From positions 124,001-188,000 of the forward strand of contig NZ_CP013481.2 in the NCBI RefSeq assembly GCF_001465595.2: a stretch of DNA of 64,000 nt, given 5' to 3'. Positions within the stretch are counted from its first letter, which is position 1. Each line of letters starts with the position of its first letter. Positions 37,237 through 45,179 of the stretch are shown piece by piece. Below the pieces are notes generated by a model. The model saw only the letters and a program-made list of their open reading frames with translations. It made no database searches and was not told the origin of the DNA. A program made the translations under genes and the position numbers. This DNA comes from Pandoraea apista. Lineage in GTDB: Bacteria; Pseudomonadota; Gammaproteobacteria; Burkholderiales; Burkholderiaceae.

Positions 37237-37935
37237 ATGTCGAAGCTGTCGATGCTACCGCGCGCTGCGGCGGGCGGACTTATGGGGACGGTCGCGCTGC
37301 TCGCGACCGTGAGCGTCATGCTGGGCGCCTGTTCGAGCCCGCCGACCGTAGTGACGCCGATGTCGGTGATGCCCATGCCGCGCGTGGCCAACGTGCAGAC
37401 GGAGGGGGCCATCTACCAGCCGACCTCCGCCACGAATTGGTTCGAGACGCCGGTGGCGCATCGCGTGGGCGATCTGCTCACGATTGCGGTCTCGGAAAGT
37501 TCGTCGGGCAGCAATAAGTCGCAGAGCGACCTTGGCCGTAACGCGAGCGTGACCGCCAAGAGCGCCAAGGCCGACGGGGCCGATTCGGTGCTGGAACGCT
37601 GGTTCAACATCGGCCAGACGGCGAGCAGCTTCAAGGGCAACGGCACGAACAGTTCGGCGACGGCGCTGACCGGCACCCTGGCCGTGGCGATCGTGGAGGT
37701 GCTGCCTAACGGGGCTTACGTGGTCGGCGGTGAAAAGCAGGTCATGCAAGGCCGGAACATGGAGACGTTCCGCTTCACCGGCGTGGTCAACAAGTTCGAT
37801 ATTTCGCCGGGTAACGTGGTGGCGTCGAGCAAGGTGGGGCAGGCCAAAGTGGCACGGGTAGAAGACGGGCAGATCGCCGACAGCGCCGCTGGCGGGTGGT
37901 TGCAGAACATCGTGCTCGGTGTGTCGCCTTTCTGA
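37237..37935 (+). CDS. Orphan second FlgH-like lipoprotein
   Basis: This 232-residue protein is a clear FlgH homologue: AIYQPTSATNWFETPVAHRVGDLLTIAVSESSSGSNKS corresponds to the FlgH core strand, EVLPNGAYVVGGEKQV is the conserved segment, and it ends GGWLQNIVLGVSPF. It has a signal peptide with lipobox MLGAC (Cys32). It stands alone, with no flgG, flgI or rod genes around it and far from the main flgH. Its stop overlaps the start of another lipoprotein gene by one base. The 287-base gap upstream shows no clear promoter. It could serve a second ring structure or be a retained duplicate with a new role. Confidence 0.88.
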   Translation: MSKLSMLPRAAAGGLMGTVALLATVSVMLGACSSPPTVVTPMSVMPMPRVANVQTEGAIYQPTSATNWFETPVAHRVGDLLTIAVSESSSGSNKSQSDLGRNASVTAKSAKADGADSVLERWFNIGQTASSFKGNGTNSSATALTGTLAVAIVEVLPNGAYVVGGEKQVMQGRNMETFRFTGVVNKFDISPGNVVASSKVGQAKVARVEDGQIADSAAGGWLQNIVLGVSPF

Positions 37936-38468
37936 TGAAGCGCCTTGCGATGGTGATGGCGCTGGCAGCGGCGGCCAGCGCGAGTCTGGGCGGGTGTCTG
38001 TTCACGACGCCGGTACCGGTGCTTGCGGCCCAGGTGGCGTCGAGCGTCGTGGCCACGGGGGTCGTGATGTCGGATCAGTTGCCATCGGTGGTGCCGCCGA
38101 CGGAGCCGGCTGCGCCCGAGTTGCTCTCGAGCAACCTGTGTATCGAGCTGGCGCCGGACGGCATTTCCGACCTGCTTCCCGCGATTCAGGGCCGGCTGCG
38201 CGCCTATGGCATCGTGAGCATGATTTACAGTCCGGGGACTTCGCCCACGGGTTGCGTTGTACTCAACTACGCCGTTCGACGGGCATGGCGCAACGCGTTG
38301 TGGGGAAACTCGCCGACCGAATACCTCGCCTACGCCACACTGACGCTGAGCAAGAACGGCTCGGTGATCAATACGGTGTACTTCGACGGCAGGTCATCGA
38401 CGGTACAGTCGTGGTCGGCATCGAACTCACGCATTGCGCAGTTGGTGGATCGGCTGGTGGTGTTTTGA
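37935..38468 (+). CDS. Small lipoprotein coupled to the orphan FlgH
   Basis: This is a 177-residue lipoprotein (lipobox SLGGC, Cys21; ATG at 37935 overlaps the FlgH-like stop as TGATG). The mature part has a pair of Cys (NLCIE and TGCVV) and a predicted mixed strand/helix body with VLNYAVRRAWRNAL, YLAYATLTLSKNGSVINTVYFDG. The last stretch loosely resembles small proteobacterial lipoproteins of the Sbal_3080 type, but I cannot confirm it. Translational coupling to an L-ring-like lipoprotein suggests the two are partners in the outer membrane. Confidence 0.7.
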   Translation: MKRLAMVMALAAAASASLGGCLFTTPVPVLAAQVASSVVATGVVMSDQLPSVVPPTEPAAPELLSSNLCIELAPDGISDLLPAIQGRLRAYGIVSMIYSPGTSPTGCVVLNYAVRRAWRNALWGNSPTEYLAYATLTLSKNGSVINTVYFDGRSSTVQSWSASNSRIAQLVDRLVVF

Positions 38469-38548
38469 CGCCAAGGAACGGGGCTGAGGCAAGGGCATCG
38501 CTGCCCGGAATATGGCCGGAACGCCGGAAGCCGTTCGAACTGGCAATT

Positions 38549-38624
38549 TGGCGCGCCCGACTGGAATCGAACCAGTGACCCTCGGCTTCGGAGGCCGATA
38601 CTCTATCCCCTGAGCTACGGGCGC
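38549..38624 (-). tRNA. tRNA-Arg (anticodon CCG)
   Basis: Read on the minus strand it forms a complete cloverleaf: acceptor GCGCCCG/CGGGCGC, D arm GCTCAGGGGATAGAGT, anticodon loop CTCCGAA, and T arm GGTTCGATTCC. The CCA end is encoded in the gene (complement of 38549-38551). The body is very close to E. coli tRNA-Arg(CCG), which reads the CGG codon. Confidence 0.97.
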
Positions 38625-38681
38625 TATGCTGACCACCGGTGAAGAGGGCGCGAACGCGCTACCGGCAGGCAAAGAGGTAGA

Positions 38682-38710
38682 AGCATAGCGGTTTTGCCGC
38701 TCGCCGTCCA
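38682..38710 (-). promoter_or_regulatory. Probable promoter of tRNA-Arg
   Basis: On the minus strand TGGACG, 17 bases, TATGCT (each 4 of 6 to consensus) lies about 58 bases upstream of the mature tRNA 5' end. Confidence 0.5.
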
Positions 38711-38914
38711 TGCCCCGTGCATACGCATGCCCCACAATGCGGCAATTCATTGCCGTGCGCCCCGCTCGCGCGGATTTGCTGTGACTGCAGCCCCTCCGTA
38801 ATTTGCGCACGAAGTATGCGGAACATGGCTTTGGGTTTCGCGTAAGTTAGGGAAAATACGGGACTTTTGCGGCGTCTGCGCACCGCCTTGACGTGTCATC
38901 GGCCGAGGGTTTGT

Positions 38915-38923
38915 TGCTACAAT
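38915..38923 (+). promoter_or_regulatory. Extended -10 promoter for the cytochrome gene
   Basis: TGCTACAAT fits an extended -10 element (TGnTATAAT, one mismatch in the hexamer). It lies about 80 bases before the cytochrome ATG at 39003. No -35 at 16-18 spacing is evident. The rest of the 378-base gap from the tRNA to the cytochrome gene shows no other feature. Confidence 0.5.
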
Positions 38924-39002
38924 GGCTCGTTATTTGACTGGATGGCGCCGACTGTCCAGTGTGATGCACTCGGTTTCCACAAAAACTATTGAGAGATCCC
39001 GC

Positions 39003-39899
39003 ATGAGTGAAGCACATAACGAGCATGAGTCTCTGATCAAAACACCCAAGCAGCTCATCGCCGCAGTCATCGCCGGTTTTCTCGTCCCGATCGTCATCAT
39101 CGTCTTGCTGGTCAATTACGTGGGCAATAACGCCCTGACCGGCGCCGGCAGTTCCGCCATGACCGAACAAGCCATTGCCGAGCGTATTGCGCCGGTGGCC
39201 AAGGTCGAAGTCAAGGATGCCAGCGCCCCGCGCGTCTATCAGACCGGCGAGCAACTCTACAAAGCGGTTTGCGCCGCCTGCCACGCGGCCGGTACCGCCG
39301 GCGCGCCCAAGGTGGGCTCCGCCGACTGGGCCCCGCGTATCGCGCAGGGCTACGACGAAATGCTCAAGATTGCGCTCGCCGGCAAAGGCGCAATGCCTCC
39401 GCGTGGCGGCACCAGCCCCGACGACGTAACGGACTATGAGATCGGCCGGGCCATCGTCTATATGGCTAACGCCTCGGGCGGCAAATTGCAGGAACCGGCC
39501 GAGCCGGCCCAGCCGGCCTCGGGCGCCGCTGCGGCACCGGCATCGGGCGCGCCTGCCGCGGCGTCGGGAGCCGACGCTGGCTCCGCAGCGGCGGCTGCGG
39601 CCGCCATGGCCTCACTCAAGACCGCTGCCCCGACCGCTGCCGGTGCGGGCAGCAACCTCGACGCCGGTAAGAAACTTTACGACACGGTTTGTATGGCCTG
39701 CCATGCCAGTGGCGTGATGAACGCTCCGAAGTTCGGCGACAAGGCCGCCTGGGCGCCGCGCATTGCCACCGGCATCGACACGCTGCACAACGCCGCCATC
39801 AAGGGGTTGAACGCCATGCCGCCGAAGGGCGGCGCTGCCAACGCGTCGGACGACGATGTCAAGGCCGCCGTCGACTACATGGTGAACGCAGCCAAATGA
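39003..39899 (+). CDS. Membrane-anchored di-haem cytochrome c (cytochrome c5-type)
   Basis: This 298-residue protein has an N-terminal membrane helix (about 17-38) that acts as anchor. It contains two class-I cytochrome domains in tandem, each with a CxxCH haem site: CAACH at residues 90-94 and CMACH at 230-234, each followed by the distal methionine in a GAMPPRGG or NAMPPKGG loop. The domains are joined by an Ala/Pro/Ser linker of about 50 residues (160-210). The halves are similar enough (TGEQLYKAVCAACH, AGKKLYDTVCMACH) to suggest duplication. It probably carries electrons in the periplasm; partner oxidase or reductase is not in the window. Confidence 0.92.
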   Translation: MSEAHNEHESLIKTPKQLIAAVIAGFLVPIVIIVLLVNYVGNNALTGAGSSAMTEQAIAERIAPVAKVEVKDASAPRVYQTGEQLYKAVCAACHAAGTAGAPKVGSADWAPRIAQGYDEMLKIALAGKGAMPPRGGTSPDDVTDYEIGRAIVYMANASGGKLQEPAEPAQPASGAAAAPASGAPAAASGADAGSAAAAAAAMASLKTAAPTAAGAGSNLDAGKKLYDTVCMACHASGVMNAPKFGDKAAWAPRIATGIDTLHNAAIKGLNAMPPKGGAANASDDDVKAAVDYMVNAAK

Positions 39900-39974
39900 G
39901 CCGCGTCGTGCCGTGAGCCGTTCCTGCGGTTCGGCAGCGCAGGTCGCATGACGCTCGCTGGCGCCATTCCCATA

Positions 39975-40002
39975 AAAAATCCCCGCTTCGGCGGGGATTT
40001 TT
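39975..40002. terminator. Bidirectional terminator between cytochrome and phosphoesterase genes
   Basis: A 12-pair perfect stem (AAAAATCCCCGC 39975-39986, GCGGGGATTTTT 39991-40002) with a stable TTCG tetraloop serves both convergent genes, having a T-run at either end. Confidence 0.92.
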
Positions 40003-40038
40003 GTTTCCGGCGTTGCGCCGCAGCAAAACAAGGCCGGG

Positions 40039-40815
40039 TCACACTCTCACGACCATCTGCGGGTCGAATGCGGCGTTCTCTACACGCCCCTCGAAGCAAT
40101 AACCACGAGGATTGCACAGCACCCGGGTGCGACCCACCCGATAGTCGAACGAATCGTGCGTATGGCCGTGCACCCACAGGGCGGCGTCGGATTGATCGAC
40201 GAATGAAGTTAAATCCGAAATGAAGGCCGGATTGACGAGCGATCCGGCAAAGCGCGGATGAATGCTCTGCGGCGTCGGGGCGTGATGCGTGACCACGACC
40301 GTCGGGCCGTCGTGCGGGGTGACGAGAGCGCGCGAGAGCCACGCGACGTTCTCACGGCATAGCGCAGCACAGTCGTCCGGTGAGAAGAACGGCAGGTCGG
40401 ACCACGGCGCGGCCTGGTCGCCAATACGAATGCGCGTGAAGTCGCGCACGAATTTTTGGGACTCCTCGACCACGGCATCGTGCTTGCCTTCGGCGTCGTA
40501 CAGCGCAAAGTCGGTCCACAGCGTGGTGCCGACGAAGCGTACACCGTCGATCACGACCGCGTTGCGTTCGAGCATATGGACGTTGGTGTTGGCAGTGAGG
40601 CGCCGCAGCTCGGCCAGCGTGCCCGCGAGCGTTGCGCCGTAGAACTCGTGATTGCCGGGAACATAAATGACGGGGCGCGGCAATTGCCTCGCCCACTCGA
40701 TGGCTTGCGCCGGCCGGCTGATATCGCCGGCAAGAATCGTGACGTCCGCCTCGACGTCGGGAATGGCCAACGGCGCTACGGACAAATGCAGGTCGGACAG
40801 GATATGCAGTCTCAC
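40039..40815 (-). CDS. Calcineurin-like metallophosphoesterase
   Basis: This 258-residue enzyme has the complete two-metal site of the calcineurin-like family: DLHL (Asp8, His10), AGDIS, PGNHEFYG, VTHHAPTP and VHGHTHD. It has no signal peptide and is cytoplasmic. The start is a GTG at 40815 with GGAG about 8 bases upstream; upstream sequence in frame lacks family similarity. Substrate cannot be predicted from sequence alone. Confidence 0.9.
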   Translation of the reverse strand: MRLHILSDLHLSVAPLAIPDVEADVTILAGDISRPAQAIEWARQLPRPVIYVPGNHEFYGATLAGTLAELRRLTANTNVHMLERNAVVIDGVRFVGTTLWTDFALYDAEGKHDAVVEESQKFVRDFTRIRIGDQAAPWSDLPFFSPDDCAALCRENVAWLSRALVTPHDGPTVVVTHHAPTPQSIHPRFAGSLVNPAFISDLTSFVDQSDAALWVHGHTHDSFDYRVGRTRVLCNPRGYCFEGRVENAAFDPQMVVRV

Positions 40816-41055
40816 GCACCACGCTCCACAAAGGCTTGAGGATCGGTGCCGCACACTCGTTGGCGTTGTGCGTGCCAGGCGCATCGCATGCGCGCCGCTG
40901 AGGTGGGCATTGGACCGAAATCAACGCAATTCGCGCATCATTTGGCCCGTTTTTCACCGACTATCGCCCGGCCCGCACCGATGGTCAAGATGTCTTTGTC
41001 ATCGAAAGAATGCGCCTCTATAGTGAAACCTCACCTGACGAGTGGAGGCGAGCCT

Positions 41056-41169
41056 ATGCGCAAACTGTTGGTTGCTGTTCTGCTTTGTTTGACCGGTCTG
41101 GCGGGTGTGGTAGTGGCGTCGAGCCCGGCAGCCGCTTGCGATCAGACATCTTCGGGTAGTGGCAAATAG
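41056..41169 (+). CDS. 37-residue exported peptide
   Basis: A small open reading frame with a good GGAGG ribosome site (41044-41048, 7-base spacing). The product has a basic start (MRKLL), a hydrophobic core and a signal-peptide-like end (SSPAAA), leaving about ten mature residues (CDQTSSGSGK). If Cys28 is lipidated the lipobox would be weak (AAAC). It is followed by a hairpin terminator. I do not recognise it. Confidence 0.55.
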   Translation: MRKLLVAVLLCLTGLAGVVVASSPAAACDQTSSGSGK

Positions 41170-41242
41170 CAGCAAGCATTGACTTCACGGTGCGCCCTAC
41201 CGCCGCCGACAGCCCCGGTCGGATGTCGCCGTTCCTCAAGCC

Positions 41243-41262
41243 AGCCCCCGTACGCGGGGGCT
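41243..41262 (+). terminator. Hairpin downstream of the small peptide gene
   Basis: An 8-pair stem (AGCCCCCG 41243-41250, CGGGGGCT 41255-41262) with a TACG loop is followed by ATTCGTTTGTCGTTTG, a weak T-rich tail. On the other strand it could also terminate rep transcription. Confidence 0.6.
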
Positions 41263-41301
41263 ATTCGTTTGTCGTTTGCCGACAGCGACTGCCCGGCGGC
41301 C

Positions 41302-43407
41302 TTATGCGCCCGACGATGACGGGGTCTTGTTCGCCCCGCCGGCGAGCATGGCTTTGAGGCTCGCGAGCCGGTCCTTCGGCGACATGGGCGCGTCTTCGGG
41401 CGGCGGGGGCGGCGCTTCGTCGAGTTGCATCTCCGACACGAAGCGCGACACTTCGCAAGAGAAGGTTTCCCGCGCCCGTTTGCGCTTCTTGCACCACGAC
41501 AATTGCAGCGTGCGTTGCGCGCGCGTGATGCCCACGTACATCAGGCGGCGCTCTTCCTCGATCTTCTCGGCGGTGACTTCCTCATCCTCGCGGATGTGAG
41601 GAAGAATGCCTTCCTCCACGCCGACGAGAAACACATGCGGATACTCCAGCCCTTTCGATGCGTGCAGCGTCGACAGGCGCACCGCGTCGGGATCGTCGCC
41701 GTCGCGGCCTTCGAGCATCGACATCAGCGCAATGGTCTGGGTGAGTTCCATCAGGCTCTTGGCGTCGTCGTCCAGATCGTCGGGATTGTCCAGGCCGGTG
41801 GCCTCGGCTGCGCTTGCGCGTGTGCCTTTGCGCTTCATCCATTCGAGGAATTCGAGTACGGTCGTCCAGCGCGACTGCGCCTGACGCTCATCGAATGTGT
41901 CGTACAGATACGCCTCGTAGTGAATGCCTTCCATCAGGTCGTCGATGACCTCGTTGGCCGGGTCGCGCGAGGCCCGCGCCGCGATGCGCTGAATGAAGTC
42001 GCAGAACGCACGCAGCGGTTCGAGCTGACGGGGTTGCAAGCGCGCTTCGACGGCTCCCATATAGACAGCTTCGAACAGCGAGACCTTCGCCTGTCCCGCA
42101 AAACTGCCGAGCACTTCGAGCGTGGTGCTGCCCACACCCCGGCGCGGCGTGGTCACTGCGCGGATGAAGGCGGGATCGTCGTCGGGATTGGCCAGCAACC
42201 GCAGGTACGCGCACAGATCCTTGATTTCCGCCTTGTCGAAGAACGACTGACCGCCCGAGAGCACATAGGGAATGCGTTCGCGCCGCAGCACCTGTTCGAA
42301 GATGCGCGCCTGGTGATTGCCGCGATAGAGGATGGCGTAGTCCCGGAACTCCGCACGCCGCTCGAACTTGTGCGCCGACAGACGAAACACCACCGACTCC
42401 GCCTCATGCTCTTCGTCGTTCATCGCCGTCACGGTGATCGGATCGCCCAGCCCGTGTTCACTCCACAGCTTCTTCTCGAAGATTTTCGGATTCTTCGCGA
42501 TGACGTTGTTCGCCGCCGTCAGAATGCGCGACGTCGAACGGTAGTTCTGTTCCAGCTTGATGACCTTGAGCGTCGGAAAGTCCACCTGCAACTGCTTGAG
42601 GTTTTCCAGCGTGGCGCCGCGCCAGCCGTAGATCGCCTGATCGTCGTCGCCCACGGCGGTAAACGCCGCACGCGGGCCCGCGAGCAACTTGAGCAGCAGG
42701 TACTGGCAGGTGTTGGTGTCCTGATACTCGTCGATGAGCAGGTAGCGCAACTTGTTCTGCCAGCGATCGCGCACTTCCTCGTCGCGGGCGAAGAGTTCGG
42801 CGGGCAGGCGGATAAGGTCGTCGAAATCGACCGCCTGATAGGCCTGTAGCGTGGCCATGTAATTGCGATACACGAGCGCGGCCTGATGCTCGTCGGCGGT
42901 CTCGGCGGCGGCCAGTGCCGTTTCGGGCGTGACCAGTCCGTTCTTCCAGAGCGAGATCGCCGTCTGCACGCCGCGAATCATCGCCTTGTCTGTCGTGCCG
43001 AGTTGCTCCTGAATCAGTCCGAAGCAGTCGTCCGAGTCGAGGATCGAGAACTGCGGTTTCAGCCCGACGTTCGCTGCCTCGCGGCGCAGAATCTGCACGC
43101 CCAGCGAGTGGAACGTACAGATCGTGAGCTGATTGACCGGCACCTTGCGGCCTTCCTTGCCGGGCGTGCTGAGTGTCTTGCCTTCGAGCTGCTTGGCGAC
43201 GCGTTCGCGCATTTCGGCGGCGGCCTTGTTCGTGAAGGTCACGGCGGCGATGTGCTTCGGCTCGAAACCCTTCGTTTCGATCAGCCACGCAATCTTTTGC
43301 GTGATGACACGTGTCTTGCCGCTCCCCGCGCCGGCCAGCACGAGGCATGGGCCGTCGAAATAATGCGTGGCTTCGTTCTGAGCAGGATTGAGCGGAAAAG
43401 ACGACAT
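41302..43407 (-). CDS. rep: ATP-dependent DNA helicase Rep
   Basis: This 701-residue superfamily-1 helicase has Walker A AGAGSGKT at residues 25-32, motif Ia VTFTNKAAAEMRERV, motif II LIDEYQDTN, motif III DDDQAIYGWRGA, motif IV KLEQNYRS, motif V TLHASKGLEYPHVFLVG and motif VI RRLMYVGITRAQ. Segments such as LNPAQ, GPCLVLAGAGSGKTRVIT and YKDYAILYRGNHQ-like (FRDYAILYRGNHQARIF) follow E. coli Rep more closely than UvrD. Rep clears proteins ahead of replication forks. The ATG at 43407 aligns with the Rep start; the frame is open upstream but not helicase-like. Confidence 0.92.
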   Translation of the reverse strand: MSSFPLNPAQNEATHYFDGPCLVLAGAGSGKTRVITQKIAWLIETKGFEPKHIAAVTFTNKAAAEMRERVAKQLEGKTLSTPGKEGRKVPVNQLTICTFHSLGVQILRREAANVGLKPQFSILDSDDCFGLIQEQLGTTDKAMIRGVQTAISLWKNGLVTPETALAAAETADEHQAALVYRNYMATLQAYQAVDFDDLIRLPAELFARDEEVRDRWQNKLRYLLIDEYQDTNTCQYLLLKLLAGPRAAFTAVGDDDQAIYGWRGATLENLKQLQVDFPTLKVIKLEQNYRSTSRILTAANNVIAKNPKIFEKKLWSEHGLGDPITVTAMNDEEHEAESVVFRLSAHKFERRAEFRDYAILYRGNHQARIFEQVLRRERIPYVLSGGQSFFDKAEIKDLCAYLRLLANPDDDPAFIRAVTTPRRGVGSTTLEVLGSFAGQAKVSLFEAVYMGAVEARLQPRQLEPLRAFCDFIQRIAARASRDPANEVIDDLMEGIHYEAYLYDTFDERQAQSRWTTVLEFLEWMKRKGTRASAAEATGLDNPDDLDDDAKSLMELTQTIALMSMLEGRDGDDPDAVRLSTLHASKGLEYPHVFLVGVEEGILPHIREDEEVTAEKIEEERRLMYVGITRAQRTLQLSWCKKRKRARETFSCEVSRFVSEMQLDEAPPPPPEDAPMSPKDRLASLKAMLAGGANKTPSSSGA

Positions 43408-43640
43408 GGTGTGAAGCGATGGGGGTGAGTGCGATGACCGCCGGGTATCGGCGAGCCGCGGTGGGCGCGTGTCGCCATGGGCATCGAAGCTGGCAAGCGC
43501 CAAGGGGTGGGCAAGTCTATCACGCGGGCCAGGCGCAGCCGTGACACCGGTGCGCTCGCGCGCGTGCGCACTGTGGGGCTGGCGCGACGCATCGCCGTCG
43601 GGTTCGCCCGGCATGCTGGCGTCGACGTTGGCGGGGTGCC

Positions 43641-43646
43641 TATAAT
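43641..43646 (+). promoter_or_regulatory. Consensus -10 element for the zinc-ribbon protein gene
   Basis: A perfect TATAAT lies 30 bases before the GTG start at 43677. The -35 region at optimal distance is poor. Confidence 0.45.
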
Positions 43647-43676
43647 AAAAAACGTTGCCATCGTGGTGGGGTCGCC

Positions 43677-44645
43677 GTGCAATGTCCAGCCTGTGGGACG
43701 AACAATGCGCCGCGTGCGCCGTACTGTGAGAAGTGCGGCGCGAAACTCGCGGATGCCGAACCCGGTTTTCGGGATGACCGTCTGGTGGCGGGCGCCGCCG
43801 GCGTCGGTGCGCTCGACAAGATAAGGGCGCCTATGGCCGATACACGTGACGAAACAGCGCAAATGGCTTCCGCCGTGGAGAATGCCCCCGCGCGCCGCGT
43901 CAAACGCGAGCGTGGCGAGTCGCCCGGCTGGATCAACGGCGCGCTGGTGTTCGGTACGGCGATTTTCGCCGCCGTGGCGTTGCTTGGCATCTGGTGGAAT
44001 CTGCGGGCTCCTTATGTCGATCCGGTACCGAAAGCGCCCGGGGGGCTGGCCGTCACGCCCTTCGGTACTCCCATAGACGCACCGCCTGCCGTCGCTTCTG
44101 GCGGCGCGGCGCTCGAAGCCGGTAACGTGCCGAGCGAAGCGTCTGCCGCACTGGCGCGGGCACAGGCGCTGGCCGCTGTCGACGCGGCAGCGTCCGGCGC
44201 AGCGGCCGACGTGGCCTCTGCCAGTCAACCGGCGCCGCTGACGGCGTCTGCCGCCACGGCCGCGCTGACCGCCGCGGCAACGGCAATGCCCCCGGCGTCC
44301 GCCAATAGCAGCGCCCCGGACGACATGATGCAACTGCTAAGCCGTCGCGGCACCGGTAGCAGCACATCGCGCCCGGCGGCGAACGCGGATCTGCCTGCCC
44401 ATTACGATAACAACGACATCGGCCCGATCGCTGCCGAAGCCCAGCGCTCGGCGGCGCCTGCGTCGGCGCCATCGGCCGCGTCGGCAGCGTCGGCACCTGC
44501 CGCGATCGCGGCGGCGCTCGCGCAATGCGATCGCTATCGGTGGTACGAAGTGATACCGAAGCAGCGTTGTATCTGGGCGGTCTGCAATGGCCGCTGGGGC
44601 AAAGACGGGTGTCCGGCGGGCACGAACCCCGGCGACTCGCACTGA
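43677..44645 (+). CDS. Zinc-ribbon membrane protein with Cys-rich C-terminus (unknown function)
   Basis: This 322-residue protein, starting at GTG, has three parts. Residues 1-25 form a zinc ribbon (CPAC at 3-6 and CEKC at 17-20). One membrane helix is at about 85-105 (GALVFGTAIFAAVALLGIWW). Residues 120-280 are Ala/Ser/Pro-rich low complexity. The C-terminal 40 residues are different again: QCDRYRWYEVIPKQRCIWAVC and KDGCPAGTN, with four Cys and several aromatics. The zinc ribbon would be cytoplasmic and the Cys-rich end periplasmic. I do not recognise the whole. It diverges from rep and precedes the gcv operon. Confidence 0.75.
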   Translation: MQCPACGTNNAPRAPYCEKCGAKLADAEPGFRDDRLVAGAAGVGALDKIRAPMADTRDETAQMASAVENAPARRVKRERGESPGWINGALVFGTAIFAAVALLGIWWNLRAPYVDPVPKAPGGLAVTPFGTPIDAPPAVASGGAALEAGNVPSEASAALARAQALAAVDAAASGAAADVASASQPAPLTASAATAALTAAATAMPPASANSSAPDDMMQLLSRRGTGSSTSRPAANADLPAHYDNNDIGPIAAEAQRSAAPASAPSAASAASAPAAIAAALAQCDRYRWYEVIPKQRCIWAVCNGRWGKDGCPAGTNPGDSH

Positions 44646-44762
44646 GCACGTTCTCACGGGGCGTGATCAAAATCACGAACGTTTCCGGGACTTGAGGGCA
44701 GACGGGAAAGGCACGACTGACGGCGCACAGCGCCGATTCCCGCTCAGGTATCCTGCGTCAAA

Positions 44763-44791
44763 TTGACAGCCTCCGGCTTTCGCCGTAAAGT
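44763..44791 (+). promoter_or_regulatory. Promoter of the gcv riboswitch and operon
   Basis: A perfect TTGACA (44763-44768) is followed by 17 bases and TAAAGT (44786-44791, 4 of 6). Transcription would start at about 44798, right where the first glycine aptamer begins. Confidence 0.8.
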
Positions 44792-44802
44792 GCGCGAGCG
44801 TG

Positions 44803-45026
44803 GTCGGGAGAGCGCACCGGGAAGCACATGCCGGCGCCGCCGAAGGGGTAATACCCACAAACTCTCAGGCATCAAGGACCGTCCGCGCCGAAGGCTTTGC
44901 CTTCGATCTCTGGAGAGCGGTTGCGGCGTGCCAGCCACGCGAACAACCCACCGAAGGGGCCGGTAGCGTGGCATCGCGCACAGCGCGTCACCCGCACCGG
45001 GCAATCTCTCAGGTACCAAGGACAGA
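44803..45026 (+). promoter_or_regulatory. Tandem glycine riboswitch
   Basis: Two glycine aptamers lie in series. The first has GGGAGAGCGCACC (from 44806), CCGAAGGGG (44840s) and ACTCTCAGGCATCAAGGACC ending at 44880. The second has CTGGAGAGCGG (from 44910), CACCGAAGGGGC (44949 onward) and ATCTCTCAGGTACCAAGGAC ending at about 45022. These are the conserved family elements, with the short linker typical of cooperative tandem forms. Glycine binding is expected to turn on gcvTHP expression. Confidence 0.96.
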
Positions 45027-45116
45027 GGGGTCATCTCGCCAACTGGCATTGCGCCGGCTACGTGCGTCAGCACGCGCCGGACGTGAAAAGTGCCGGTCGT
45101 CGAGATGACCCCTTTT
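45027..45116 (+). terminator. Riboswitch expression-platform terminator
   Basis: A long hairpin closed by 12 perfect pairs (GGGGTCATCTCG 45027-45038, CGAGATGACCCC 45101-45112) is followed by TTTTGCGTTTTC. It begins right at the 3' edge of the second aptamer, so it is the likely glycine-controlled terminator ahead of gcvT (ATG at 45180). Confidence 0.85.
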
Positions 45117-45179
45117 GCGTTTTCGGACGGTGTTTTCCGAAATCCCTGAACCTTGTGCCTCCGAGGCCCCGACGCTCCG

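Noticed and set aside
38888..38923. TTGACG and TACAAT before the cytochrome gene
   Set aside because: Spacing is 24 bases, too long for a functional pair; only the extended -10 was kept.
44662..44677. CGTGAT/ATCACG hairpin after the zinc-ribbon gene as a terminator
   Set aside because: Only six pairs and no T-run; insufficient to call.
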